A stretch of 56,959 nucleotides of DNA from Lachnospiraceae bacterium. Its GTDB lineage: Bacteria; Bacillota; Clostridia; Lachnospirales; Lachnospiraceae. Below the pieces are notes generated by a model that had not been told where the DNA came from, made no database searches, and saw only the letters and a program-made list of their open reading frames with translations. The position numbers and the translations under genes were made by a program. The stretch is from the NCBI GenBank assembly GCA_028696165.1, contig JAQVHQ010000019.1:1-56959 (forward strand), in the 5' to 3' direction. This document shows, piece by piece, positions 17,136-26,329 of this stretch (its first letter is position 1; every line of letters starts with the position of its first letter).

Positions 17136-18383
17136 TTAAATTGAGATATCTGCTCCAAGGCAGTATAAGTCCTGACAGATATTCTCATAACCCCTTTGTA
17201 TTAATTGGCAATTCTCAATAACAGTCTTTCCTGAAGCATATAAAGAAGCAATCACAAGTGCTGCGCCTCCTCTTAGTTCCTCTGCTATTACATGTGTTCC
17301 TTTAAGCGGTACACCTCCCCAGACAACCGCCCTTCGATTATCACACCATATTTTTCCACCCATTTTCTGCAATTGGCACACCACTTTAAATCGATTTTCA
17401 AAGATAGTTTCCTCCACCTGGCTGACTCCCGGTATTGTTAAACACGCTGCCAGAAACGGAGACTGCAAATCTGTGGGAAATCCAGGATATTCTCTGGTCT
17501 GAAGATTTCGAACAGGGTAACGAACCTTTCGACTGTCTGTTAACAGTTTACCACCTATTACTTTGTATTGTCCACCCATTTTCCCGTAAACATACAAAAT
17601 TGCTTCCATCTCCTGAACCGGAGCTTGATCTAATGTGACTTTTCCACGCGTGGCAGCACCTGCCAGCAGATATGTACCCGCTGCAATTCGATCTTTAGGT
17701 ACTTCTTTCTGTATTCCGTGCAATTTTTTTACACCTCTTATCAGAATCCGGGATGTTCCGCTTCCTTCTATTTGAGCGCCCATCTGTACAAGCATGGTAC
17801 ATAAACTAATTATTTCCGGCTCTTGGGCACAGTTATAAAATATACTTTCTCCCTCAGCCAATACGGCTGTTAGGATTCCATGTTCTGTAGCCCCCACGCT
17901 TTTTTTTAGAAAACGATAGATAGTTCCCCTCAAGCTTTTCCGCTCTGCCCTTAGACGACCATCACATTCAGTAATTACAACTCCAAATGCATGCAGCATA
18001 TCCAGATGCATATCAATGGGTCTTTTTCCAATCACACAGCCTCCCGGATATGTAATTTCCACCGATTGAAATCGCCCCAGCAAAGTTCCCAACAGCATAA
18101 TGGAGGAACGCATTTTATTGGCATATTTTTCTGAGATTTCCGTTGTACATATCTTTCCGGCATCTATACGTACCCTTCCTTTTATCTGCGTGGTTTTTAC
18201 GCCCAGTTCTTCCAATAGAGCCAGCGTATTTCTCACATCTAAAATATCAGGACAACCTATAAGTTCACTGGCTTCTTCACTCAAGAGTGCAGCTGCCATC
18301 ATTGGCAGTGCCGCATTCTTAGACCCTTGTATTGTAATGGTTCCCTCCAGCGGTTTTCCACCAACGATTTCCATGATAGCCAA
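17136..18383 (-). CDS. murA: UDP-GlcNAc 1-carboxyvinyltransferase
   Basis: First committed enzyme of peptidoglycan synthesis, adding enolpyruvate from PEP to UDP-GlcNAc; 415 residues. Lys22 lies in IQGSKNAALPMMAAALL and the fosfomycin-target Cys116 in PGGCVIGKRPIDMHL, so the enzyme should be fosfomycin-sensitive at this residue. The TTG at 18383 is chosen: GGGAG lies 6 nt upstream, while the ATG three codons later has none in range. A longer open frame overlaps ftsW and is not part of the protein. In many dcw clusters murG occupies this place. Confidence 0.93.
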   Translation of the reverse strand: MAIMEIVGGKPLEGTITIQGSKNAALPMMAAALLSEEASELIGCPDILDVRNTLALLEELGVKTTQIKGRVRIDAGKICTTEISEKYANKMRSSIMLLGTLLGRFQSVEITYPGGCVIGKRPIDMHLDMLHAFGVVITECDGRLRAERKSLRGTIYRFLKKSVGATEHGILTAVLAEGESIFYNCAQEPEIISLCTMLVQMGAQIEGSGTSRILIRGVKKLHGIQKEVPKDRIAAGTYLLAGAATRGKVTLDQAPVQEMEAILYVYGKMGGQYKVIGGKLLTDSRKVRYPVRNLQTREYPGFPTDLQSPFLAACLTIPGVSQVEETIFENRFKVVCQLQKMGGKIWCDNRRAVVWGGVPLKGTHVIAEELRGGAALVIASLYASGKTVIENCQLIQRGYENICQDLYCLGADISI

Positions 18384-18460
18384 ATCAGTCTCCCTCAACA
18401 GTGAATCTGTACTATCATATGCCGCTGTTTTACAAAAGGTGTCTGTCTCCATTTTATATT

Positions 18461-19552
18461 TCACATGAGATATCTTTTTTCCTTGGCACTTACAGAAAGT
18501 ACTAATCCAATCTCCATCATCAGGAAAAGAATGGAGGTACCTCCGTAGCTGATAAAAGGCAGGGTAATGCCAGTGTTTGGAATACTGTTGGTAACTACTG
18601 CCAGATTCAGTATAATCTGCAGTGACAAGTGGCCAAAAACACCTGCACAGATAAGCATGCCAAGTAAATCTTGTGCGTGAAGCGCTACAATTAGAATACG
18701 CCATAGTAGAATTCCGAACACAAGAATCACAGCTGATGCACCCACAAATCCCAATTCTTCGCAAATTATAGAAAAGATCATATCATTTTGTGCCTCTGGA
18801 ACAAATCCCAGCTTTTGTAGACTCTTTCCCAGTCCAATCCCGAACAGGCCTCCACTTCCTATGGCATAGAGTCCCTGAATCGTCTGAAATCCTTTCTCGT
18901 AAAGTTCCGGGTTCTGCCATATTTTTAATCTTTCCAGGCGATAACTTTCCATAGCAAGAAAAACACCCATAAAAGCCATCCCGCATGCACCGATTCCCAC
19001 AAACTGCAGATAATTTGAATTGGCCATAAATACCAGCATCACAGCAATTCCCAGTATGATAATCGCCGTGCTTAAATTGTTAGTTCCCACCAGTCCAACA
19101 ATTGGAAGTACCAAAAGGACGACCCACAAAATGAAACGAAGTCCCTTCTTTTTCGACTTACTTCGGCTAATTTGTGAAGCCAGTAATAAAATCACCGCAA
19201 TCTTCGCAAACTCTGCCGGCTGAAATGACAAGGGGCCTAATGCCAGCCATCTCTTTGATCCATTGTATTCCTTTCCCACAAAAAGGACCGCCAAAGATAA
19301 TCCCAGTGATATCAGATAGAGCCATGTGGCAAAGTCCGATATTCTGTGATAATCCAAACGTGATACAATCAGCATACATCCTATTCCAAGAATAGATGCA
19401 AATAATTGTTTTTTAAAATAATAGGCCGGGTCCCCAAAACGAACCCGACCATTATAAATACTGGTACTATATAATATCACTAATCCTAAGGTAAGCAATA
19501 AACTCACAATAATCAACAACAGGTAATCCTGCTTTTTAAAGATTTTGAACAT
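18461..19552 (-). CDS. ftsW: FtsW/SpoVE peptidoglycan polymerase (SEDS family)
   Basis: Polytopic septal glycosyltransferase that polymerises lipid II with a partner class B PBP; 363 residues with about ten membrane segments. Family motifs are KEYNGSKRWLALGPLSFQP with AEFAK after it, and a C-terminal PNTGITLPFISYGGTS. It could be called FtsW or SpoVE; position in the cluster cannot separate these. It starts at ATG 19552, inside the last 17 nt of murD, with AAGGAG almost touching the start, so translational coupling is likely. Confidence 0.93.
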   Translation of the reverse strand: MFKIFKKQDYLLLIIVSLLLTLGLVILYSTSIYNGRVRFGDPAYYFKKQLFASILGIGCMLIVSRLDYHRISDFATWLYLISLGLSLAVLFVGKEYNGSKRWLALGPLSFQPAEFAKIAVILLLASQISRSKSKKKGLRFILWVVLLVLPIVGLVGTNNLSTAIIILGIAVMLVFMANSNYLQFVGIGACGMAFMGVFLAMESYRLERLKIWQNPELYEKGFQTIQGLYAIGSGGLFGIGLGKSLQKLGFVPEAQNDMIFSIICEELGFVGASAVILVFGILLWRILIVALHAQDLLGMLICAGVFGHLSLQIILNLAVVTNSIPNTGITLPFISYGGTSILFLMMEIGLVLSVSAKEKRYLM

Positions 19553-20885
19553 ACTCCTTAAACATCTTACCTCTTATTTCATAATTTTCAAACTGTCCCC
19601 AGCTTGCACAGGCCGGTGATAATAATACTGCCTCGCCGGCTTTTGCTTTATCTGCACATATTTTTACTGCTTCTTCCAGATTATCAGCTAAAAGAGTATC
19701 CATAAATCCGCAGTCATGTGCTGTCTTTTCTATTTTTTCTCTAGTCTGCCCAATTAAGACAAGGCACTTTACTTTACCATCAAATGCCTGAATCCACTCT
19801 GTGTAATCTGAATCCTTATCATAGCCTCCGCCGATCAGATAAGTAGGGCGATTCATAGCCTGAATACCTTTAATAGCCGCATCTGGATTCGTTCCTTTTG
19901 AGTCGTTGTAGTAAGTGACTCCATTTTTTTCTGTGACATACTCGATACGATGTTCTACAGAAGTAAATGCACAGACGGTTTTACGTATGGAATCCATAGG
20001 TACTCCGGCACCATAAGCCATTGCCACAGCAGCCATAACATTTTCGTAATTATGCATTCCCAGCAGTTTCAAATCATCCACATTCACTACCATGATCTTC
20101 TCTTGCGGTGTCTGAAGCCAGATTGTGCCATCCTGATAATAGATGCCTCTCTCTAAGATATGCACACTGGAGAAAAACAGAACCTTTGTCTTAAGTGTAC
20201 TGGCAAATTCCCGTAATACTTCATCTTCATAATTCAGAACGCACAAGTCTTCTGAAGTCTGGTTCTTTGTAATCAGTTCTTTGACTCTTATGTATTCCTC
20301 CATGGTATGATGACGGTTAAGATGATCTGGTGTGATATTTAAGATAGCAGATACTTTCGGATGAAATTCTTCTATAGTTTCCAACTGAAAGCTACTGATT
20401 TCTGCCACAGTCACTGCTTCACCGGTTGTATCCATCGCAATTGAAGTATATGGAGTCCCTATATTTCCAACCACGTAAACTTCTTTACAGTAATCCTGCA
20501 TTATCTGCCCTAACAGCGCTGTTGTAGTTGTTTTCCCATTGGTTCCTGTTATGGCCAGCACACTTCCCTTTGACATCTCATAGGCAAGTTCAATCTCTCC
20601 CCATACTGGGATCTGGCATTCGCGGAAGGTATCTACCAACGGGATATCCGTCGGTACTCCAGGACTCATGACAACCAAATCGATTTGCTCTATCTCTTCT
20701 TTGGCAAGTTCTCCTAAAATCACCTGAATATCCTGGCCTGTTTTTTCTATAATTCCTGCTTTATCTGCCTTTGTATTTCCATCATATATAACTGGCACGG
20801 CCTGCACTTTACAAAGCAGCTTAGCAGCCGCTATACCGCTGATACCACTTCCAAATACTAAAACTCTCTTTCCTTTAAGTTCCAT
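19536..20885 (-). CDS. murD: UDP-MurNAc-L-alanine:D-glutamate ligase
   Basis: Cytoplasmic ATP-dependent Mur ligase that adds D-Glu to UDP-MurNAc-L-Ala; 449 residues. The N-terminal UDP-binding domain starts VLVFGSGISGIAAAKLL, the ATP loop is ITGTNGKTTTTALLG, and the central domain has NITPDHLNRHHTMEEY. The C-terminal domain carries YNDSKGTNPDAAIKG. ATG at 20885 is 17 nt after mraY; a 15-codon upstream extension lacks family character. The 3' end overlaps ftsW by 17 nt. Confidence 0.95.
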   Translation of the reverse strand: MELKGKRVLVFGSGISGIAAAKLLCKVQAVPVIYDGNTKADKAGIIEKTGQDIQVILGELAKEEIEQIDLVVMSPGVPTDIPLVDTFRECQIPVWGEIELAYEMSKGSVLAITGTNGKTTTTALLGQIMQDYCKEVYVVGNIGTPYTSIAMDTTGEAVTVAEISSFQLETIEEFHPKVSAILNITPDHLNRHHTMEEYIRVKELITKNQTSEDLCVLNYEDEVLREFASTLKTKVLFFSSVHILERGIYYQDGTIWLQTPQEKIMVVNVDDLKLLGMHNYENVMAAVAMAYGAGVPMDSIRKTVCAFTSVEHRIEYVTEKNGVTYYNDSKGTNPDAAIKGIQAMNRPTYLIGGGYDKDSDYTEWIQAFDGKVKCLVLIGQTREKIEKTAHDCGFMDTLLADNLEEAVKICADKAKAGEAVLLSPACASWGQFENYEIRGKMFKEYVQNL

Positions 20886-20902
20886 ATTCCTTAGTCCCCT
20901 TC

Positions 20903-21862
20903 TTATAATGCTAACAGTGCAATCAGGCAAAGAATTGCTGTCACAATTGAAAATACTGCTACAACTCTAGTCTCCGACCATCCACACAATTCAAAATGAT
21001 GATGAATAGGTGCCATCTTAAAAAATCGTTTTCCATGAGTCGCTTTAAAATAAGTAACCTGAATCATAACAGACAGCACTTCCACCAGGTAAATCAAACC
21101 AACTATAATAATAAATATAGGCATCTGCATCATATATGCTGCTCCTGCCACAAAACCGCCCAGAGCCAGTGAACCGGTATCTCCCATAAATACTTTAGCC
21201 GGATATACATTGTATAATAAAAATCCAAGCAAAGCGCCAAGTACTGCACAGGTAATTGGTTCAATTCCGCTCTTTGTTCCAATGGCAACCACCGTAAAGA
21301 AGGTTGCTACCATGGCGGTCACGCTGGAAGCCAGACCATCTAACCCATCGGTAAAGTTCACACCATTAACGGTACCCAATACTGCAATAAACAGAACCGG
21401 AATTGCAAGCCAGCCGATATTCCAATACTGTCCACTCATAAATGGAACGCGCATGGTCAGGGAAACATCGGTGAAACGAATCAGATAAAAAGCAAAAATA
21501 CCTGTAATGACAATCTGACATAACATCTTCTGTCCTGGCATCAGTCCATCTGAACGCTTCAGTACAACTTTTAGATAATCATCCAAAAATCCCACAAGAC
21601 CAAATCCAAGTGTCAAAAATAAAACCGGGATAATCTTCGGATAATCTTTTACGTAAAAAAGTGAAGTAACTGTAATAGAAATCAGGAATATCACACCACC
21701 CATAGTCGGCGTGCCTGCCTTCTTCAAATGCGACTGAACTCCTTCTTCTCTCTCTGTCTGTCCCACTTTTAATCTTCGCAAAAAGGGAATAATTACCGGT
21801 CCAAGCAATGTGCTTAAACCAAACGCTATAATTACCGGAATAGCCATCTTTGTTTCAATCAT
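20903..21862 (-). CDS. mraY: Phospho-MurNAc-pentapeptide transferase
   Basis: Integral membrane enzyme making lipid I from UDP-MurNAc-pentapeptide and undecaprenyl phosphate; 319 residues, about ten membrane segments. Diagnostic motifs are FLDDYLKVVLKRSDGL, NFTDGLDGLASS, GDTGSLALGG and the HHHFE histidine motif. ATG at 21862 follows GAGGTG by about 4 nt; an upstream ATG is not supported. It consumes the same lipid carrier that the 47-57 kb locus appears to recycle. Confidence 0.96.
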   Translation of the reverse strand: MIETKMAIPVIIAFGLSTLLGPVIIPFLRRLKVGQTEREEGVQSHLKKAGTPTMGGVIFLISITVTSLFYVKDYPKIIPVLFLTLGFGLVGFLDDYLKVVLKRSDGLMPGQKMLCQIVITGIFAFYLIRFTDVSLTMRVPFMSGQYWNIGWLAIPVLFIAVLGTVNGVNFTDGLDGLASSVTAMVATFFTVVAIGTKSGIEPITCAVLGALLGFLLYNVYPAKVFMGDTGSLALGGFVAGAAYMMQMPIFIIIVGLIYLVEVLSVMIQVTYFKATHGKRFFKMAPIHHHFELCGWSETRVVAVFSIVTAILCLIALLAL

Positions 21863-21921
21863 ATAACACCTCATAAATTCTTTTGTTTTTTTACAGCATA
21901 TTTAGTATAAAACTTTTCTTT

Positions 21922-23646
21922 TTAATTATCAACTGTTTTCTCGATTCCCATATAGGGCAGTATATTTGAAAATATGTCTCGTACAACCGGTGCTACTACC
22001 ATACTTCCATAATAGATACCAGTGGGATTATATACGATGCACAACACCAAGACCTGCGGATTATCCGCCGGAGCGAAACCAAGAAAGGATGAAATATACC
22101 GGTTTGCACTCCTTGGAAGAGTCTGGGAAGTAGCAGTTTTCCCTCCGATGCGATATCCTTCCAAGCCGCCATTTTTCCCGGAGCCGTTGGCCACCACACT
22201 TTCCAGCAGCATACGCATAGTTGATGAAGTAGCTTCTGATAAAACCTGTTTTTCATCCTGTGGTATTAATTTTTCCACACATTTTCTATCCCCTGAAGAG
22301 GAATAGAGTGCAAGATGTGGTGTCACTCTTCTGCCTCCATTGATAACTGCTGAAGCTGTCACAGCTAACTGAATAGGAGTAATCTGAAATGACTGACCAA
22401 AAGACATAGTTGCTAATTCTACTAATCCTACATTTTTCTTTTTGTGCATAATCGTCTTTGCCTCTCCCGGAAGATCCACTCCGGTTTGTTCCATCACACC
22501 AAACTGTTTTAAGTATTTAAAAAATCCATCTACACCCAGACGCAGACCTACATCTATAAATACCGGATTGCAGGAATTTTCTATTCCCTGTATAAAGTTC
22601 TCACTTCCGTGGCCTCTGCGATTATGGCAATGAATTCTCCTGTCTTCTACCACGCGATATCCCGGACAGCTAAAAGAATCCGGCGTTGTAACCACACCTG
22701 CCTCCAAACCTGCGGCTGACGTAAATATTTTAAATGTAGATCCAGGTTCATAGGTATCAGAAATACAGCGATTTCTCCACATCTGATTAAGTGCCTCCTG
22801 ATATGCTTCATCATCTAAATTCTCTGATTCCAGTTCATATGGATTATTCAGATTAAATTCCGGCACATTTACCATGGCATATACAGAACCATCCTGAGGA
22901 TTCATAATGATGACACTGGCACCGTCAGCCTGTTTTTCAGTCATAACCTTCTCGGCCTGCTGCTGTGCATAGGACTGCAAGTTAATATCCAGACTAATAT
23001 GAAGATTTTTGCCCGCCACTGGTTCTTGCCTTCGCTCACCCTCTGCTTCCTGTTCAACACCCTTTGCATCGGTAACTGTAAGTATCTTCCCATCAGTTCC
23101 TTTCAGCACACTCTCATACTCTACTTCAAGTCCAACAATACCCTGATTGTCTGCTCCGGTAAATCCAAGAACTTTCGAAGCAAGTGACTCATAGGGATAA
23201 TATCTCTGATAGTCCTCATCTACTTTCACACCGGATAGTTCATAGTTTCGAATACGGTCTCCTACTTCTTTCTTAACATTCGACTTTATCTTCTCTATGG
23301 ACGATATTTTATCTACACGCTTTTGTGCCTCTTCTTTCGACAGATTCAGTTCCTTTACCAGCATACTTACTACCTCTTCCGGTTTTTGAATCTGACTGTG
23401 AATAAGAGAAATGGTGCAGACAGTCTTATTTGCTGCCAGGACATTGCCATTACAGTCTAATATTTCTCCCCTGGCAGCTTTAATATCCCGTTCTCTCTCG
23501 TGAAGTATCTGTGCTTTCTCAGAGTAATACGCTCCTTTTTTCAGCATAAGATATCCCAATCGGCCTATGAGCATCAGCAGGAGGAGCAAAATCAATCTCG
23601 AAGTTACCAGCAGTTTCTTTTTATTATACACATGATTTTTTTCCAT
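21922..23646 (-). CDS. spoVD: SpoVD-type class B penicillin-binding protein
   Basis: Membrane-anchored transpeptidase, 574 residues: cytoplasmic tip, one membrane segment (about 12-34), a PBP dimerisation domain and a transpeptidase domain. Active-site motifs are Ser303-xx-Lys306 (PGSTFK), Ser358-Cys-Asn360 and Lys503-Thr-Ala505. The third motif is normally KTG; here GGKTATSQ replaces Gly by Ala. No PASTA domain is present. By order after pbpB and before mraY it corresponds to SpoVD (spore cortex). ATG at 23646 has GAGG 6 nt upstream, buried in the hairpin at 23651-23697. Confidence 0.85.
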   Translation of the reverse strand: MEKNHVYNKKKLLVTSRLILLLLLMLIGRLGYLMLKKGAYYSEKAQILHERERDIKAARGEILDCNGNVLAANKTVCTISLIHSQIQKPEEVVSMLVKELNLSKEEAQKRVDKISSIEKIKSNVKKEVGDRIRNYELSGVKVDEDYQRYYPYESLASKVLGFTGADNQGIVGLEVEYESVLKGTDGKILTVTDAKGVEQEAEGERRQEPVAGKNLHISLDINLQSYAQQQAEKVMTEKQADGASVIIMNPQDGSVYAMVNVPEFNLNNPYELESENLDDEAYQEALNQMWRNRCISDTYEPGSTFKIFTSAAGLEAGVVTTPDSFSCPGYRVVEDRRIHCHNRRGHGSENFIQGIENSCNPVFIDVGLRLGVDGFFKYLKQFGVMEQTGVDLPGEAKTIMHKKKNVGLVELATMSFGQSFQITPIQLAVTASAVINGGRRVTPHLALYSSSGDRKCVEKLIPQDEKQVLSEATSSTMRMLLESVVANGSGKNGGLEGYRIGGKTATSQTLPRSANRYISSFLGFAPADNPQVLVLCIVYNPTGIYYGSMVVAPVVRDIFSNILPYMGIEKTVDN

Positions 23647-23697
23647 AAAAAACCTCACAGGAACTTCCCTATACCTTATGGAAATTTCTGTGAGGTT
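23647..23697 (-). promoter_or_regulatory. Terminator-like hairpin covering the spoVD ribosome site
   Basis: Arms 23651-23668 and 23680-23697 form 17 of 18 possible pairs around an 11-nt loop. On the minus strand the 3' arm ends GTGAGGTT, so the spoVD ribosome site (GAGG) is in the stem, and TTTTTT runs straight into the ATG at 23646. It can act as an intrinsic terminator of the upstream pbpB transcript, as a ribosome-site mask, or both. Confidence 0.75.
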
Positions 23698-23708
23698 ATG
23701 TTATTTAT

Positions 23709-25796
23709 TTACTGCTCCCACTGAGCTTCATCATTTGTAATACCATCAGATTCCAGTGTATTATTCTCTACTGTATCTTCTTCGGTCTCTGTTGGTTCCG
23801 GTACATTCATATCTTCTACACCATCTCCATCTACCGGAGTTTCTTCCTCAGTTGCCGGAGCTGTGATACCATAGGCTGGAAGCATAAAATCAGACAGACG
23901 ATATATCTCCGCATCAGTGACTGGATATAAATTTTCCTCTTCATCCGGGAATATGTTCATATATGGAAGTACTTCTGTCATGATCTGTTTTGCAAGGTAC
24001 TGTGCATAGGCACTCTCTGCCTGTTCTTTTGCATTTGGCTCATCTACAACCACATATATAACTGCTTCCGGATTCTCATATGGCCAGAAACCCACATATG
24101 ATACCAGATACTTTCCATTTCCACGGGGAATCTTCTGTGCTGTACCAGTCTTACATCCACCGCTGTATCCTGATATTTTTGACAAATGTCCAGTTCCCTC
24201 ATTCATACTTGCCTGCATATAGCTTCTAACCATATCTGATGTTTCCTGAGAGATAACCTGCTTTAATAAAGTAGACTCTACATCTTTTACCACTGCATTG
24301 TCCTGATTCATAATCTTTTGTACAACATGCGGCTGATAATAATACCCTCCGTTTACTACTGCACTGATTGCTGATATTTCCTGAACCATAGTACATGTAA
24401 ATCCCTGTCCAAAAGATGCTGTAGCCTGCTCTGTCGCATTCATGGATTCTTCTGTATGTAGAATACCACTAGATTCACCTGGCAGGTCTATACCGGTTTT
24501 ACTTCCAAAATTGAATATTTTTTCATATTTTATCAGTTCCCCTGCACCCATCTTATCTGAGATTTGCATAAGTGCATCATTGCAAGAATTTTTTATTGCA
24601 TCACTTAATGTCTCTTCACCGTGTCCTGAAGTTTCCGAACACTTAATCGTCACCCCGCCTACGACTTCCGCTCCATCGCATATGAATGTTTCACTTCCGT
24701 CTAAAGAGGCATCTTCAAGCGCCGAAGCAACCGTAACTGGTTTTATCGTAGATCCGGGCTCATAAGCAGATGAAATACAATAATTCTGCCAGATTGTAGA
24801 TAAGGCATCTGTCTTTTGCTGGTCATTCATGGCATCAATCTGTTCCTGAGCATAAAATCCTGTTAAATCACTGGGATTATTTAAATCATAAGATCCATTG
24901 CTGTACATTCCCAGAATTTCTCCATTATTAGGATCCTGTATAATTATGCCGATATTAGCAGCCGCCGGTGCTCCATTAGCAGACATATTAGTAATGAAAT
25001 CATTGGCATATTTTTCTATGATCTGCTGAATAGACACATCCATACTAAGCTGCAGGGAATATCCATCCTCCGGATCAATAATAGTCTGTTCCACAGTAGA
25101 ATCGTCATTAAAATATCCATAAGTTCTTCCGTTTGCACCATTTAACACACTGTTATAATATCCTTCGATACCCCAGTCAGCCTGATTATCTCCATAAGTA
25201 AATCCAATCAAATCACAGGCTAACGCATTCAGTGGGTACACTCTCTTATACTTTTCTTCAAACCATACACCTTTGACATTCTGCTTTTCTTTCAGTTCTG
25301 TCTTTGATAAATCTTCACTGGAAGTATCGGTATATGCCTCAAAAGCCTTTTTATCTTTAATAGACAAATCTCTTACAAGTATCTGATACTGACTGCTCTG
25401 CGTCTCTTCATCTTCCAGAAGTGTTCTGACAGTGTTCTCATCCACTCCCAATACAGAATTTAATGCCGCAATAGTGGGTTCTTTGTAATCCTCACTGGAA
25501 TTTACAACTTTGCAGTCTAAAATCAGGTTGTACACCTTCTCGCTGCTTGCCAGCACCGTACCATTGGAATCCACAATGTCGCCTCTTTTAAAAGGCAGTG
25601 TTCTGCTGTCGTACTTTTGCTGGGACTGACTTAACACCTGCTGCTGATACTGAGCTCCATCATTAGCATTAATATACGTAATTCGTATTCCTAAACATAC
25701 TAAAGCCAGCACGACTAATCCAAATAGTCCTGCCAGCTTCTTTTTCATCTTTCCACTCATCTTACGTGGTTGTTTTTTTCTATTGTTTGTTCTCAC
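23709..25796 (-). CDS. pbpB: Septal class B penicillin-binding protein (FtsI/PbpB)
   Basis: Division transpeptidase partner of FtsW, 695 residues. It has one membrane segment (about 20-42), a dimerisation domain and a transpeptidase domain with Ser349-xx-Lys352 (PGSTIK), Ser404-Cys-Asn406 and Lys549-Thr-Gly551. After the catalytic domain comes a long acidic Glu/Thr-rich C-terminal tail (about 635-695) and no PASTA domains. GTG at 25796 follows AGGTGATGAC and lies 8 nt after ftsL. A strong hairpin follows its stop. Confidence 0.93.
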   Translation of the reverse strand: MRTNNRKKQPRKMSGKMKKKLAGLFGLVVLALVCLGIRITYINANDGAQYQQQVLSQSQQKYDSRTLPFKRGDIVDSNGTVLASSEKVYNLILDCKVVNSSEDYKEPTIAALNSVLGVDENTVRTLLEDEETQSSQYQILVRDLSIKDKKAFEAYTDTSSEDLSKTELKEKQNVKGVWFEEKYKRVYPLNALACDLIGFTYGDNQADWGIEGYYNSVLNGANGRTYGYFNDDSTVEQTIIDPEDGYSLQLSMDVSIQQIIEKYANDFITNMSANGAPAAANIGIIIQDPNNGEILGMYSNGSYDLNNPSDLTGFYAQEQIDAMNDQQKTDALSTIWQNYCISSAYEPGSTIKPVTVASALEDASLDGSETFICDGAEVVGGVTIKCSETSGHGEETLSDAIKNSCNDALMQISDKMGAGELIKYEKIFNFGSKTGIDLPGESSGILHTEESMNATEQATASFGQGFTCTMVQEISAISAVVNGGYYYQPHVVQKIMNQDNAVVKDVESTLLKQVISQETSDMVRSYMQASMNEGTGHLSKISGYSGGCKTGTAQKIPRGNGKYLVSYVGFWPYENPEAVIYVVVDEPNAKEQAESAYAQYLAKQIMTEVLPYMNIFPDEEENLYPVTDAEIYRLSDFMLPAYGITAPATEEETPVDGDGVEDMNVPEPTETEEDTVENNTLESDGITNDEAQWEQ

Positions 25797-25804
25797 GTCA
25801 TCAC

Positions 25805-26311
25805 CTACTTAGCCTCCGGTACGCTTGCATACTGGCGGAAATAGCTCTCACCGGTAATACTGTACCACTTTATCTGGTCCTTGGATGCATAGTGCATACC
25901 TAACTGCGTCATGGCGTATTCTTTAATCGAATCCATATTTACAGACATTAAAGCCTGATCATATAATGCATCATTTTCTGACTGCAAGGTGTTTAGCTGC
26001 GATTCCAAGGATGAAATTGTTTTTGTCTGATTCGTAACAGTAGCCTTGAGCTGCAAAAAATGTACGCACATAAATAGCGTAGCCACAGATGCTACCGCTA
26101 AAAACATAACATACCCTCTGCTGGTTTGTAAAGCCTTTGCTCTATTTTTATGTGCATTTCGACTGACTTTTTTCGTCTTCGTTCTTGCCGGAGCACTATA
26201 TCGGTCTGGCACTTCCTGTACTTTGCGAACAGTATTACCGTCTGTATAATAGTAGTCTCGTGTCTGTCGGCTGACAGATGTTTTTGTTCTGGATGCACGT
26301 GTGTTGGCCAT
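25805..26311 (-). CDS. ftsL: FtsL-like division protein
   Basis: Small bitopic divisome protein, 168 residues, placed between rsmH and pbpB as in other Firmicutes. A basic cytoplasmic head (1-65, many Arg/Lys/Thr) precedes one membrane segment (about 67-86). A leucine-zipper-like coiled coil follows (LKATVTNQTKTISSLESQLN and on). The end KEYAMTQLGMHYASKDQI is the usual FtsL/DivIC close. Sequence conservation is low in this family, so the call rests on topology and position. ATG at 26311 follows GGGGG. Confidence 0.85.
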   Translation of the reverse strand: MANTRASRTKTSVSRQTRDYYYTDGNTVRKVQEVPDRYSAPARTKTKKVSRNAHKNRAKALQTSRGYVMFLAVASVATLFMCVHFLQLKATVTNQTKTISSLESQLNTLQSENDALYDQALMSVNMDSIKEYAMTQLGMHYASKDQIKWYSITGESYFRQYASVPEAK

Positions 26312-26329
26312 AGCTTAAGCCCCCTTTAT

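Noticed and set aside
18384-18764. Long N-terminal extension of MurA
   Set aside because: It overlaps the ftsW coding region, has no MurA-like sequence, and a ribosome site points to TTG at 18383.
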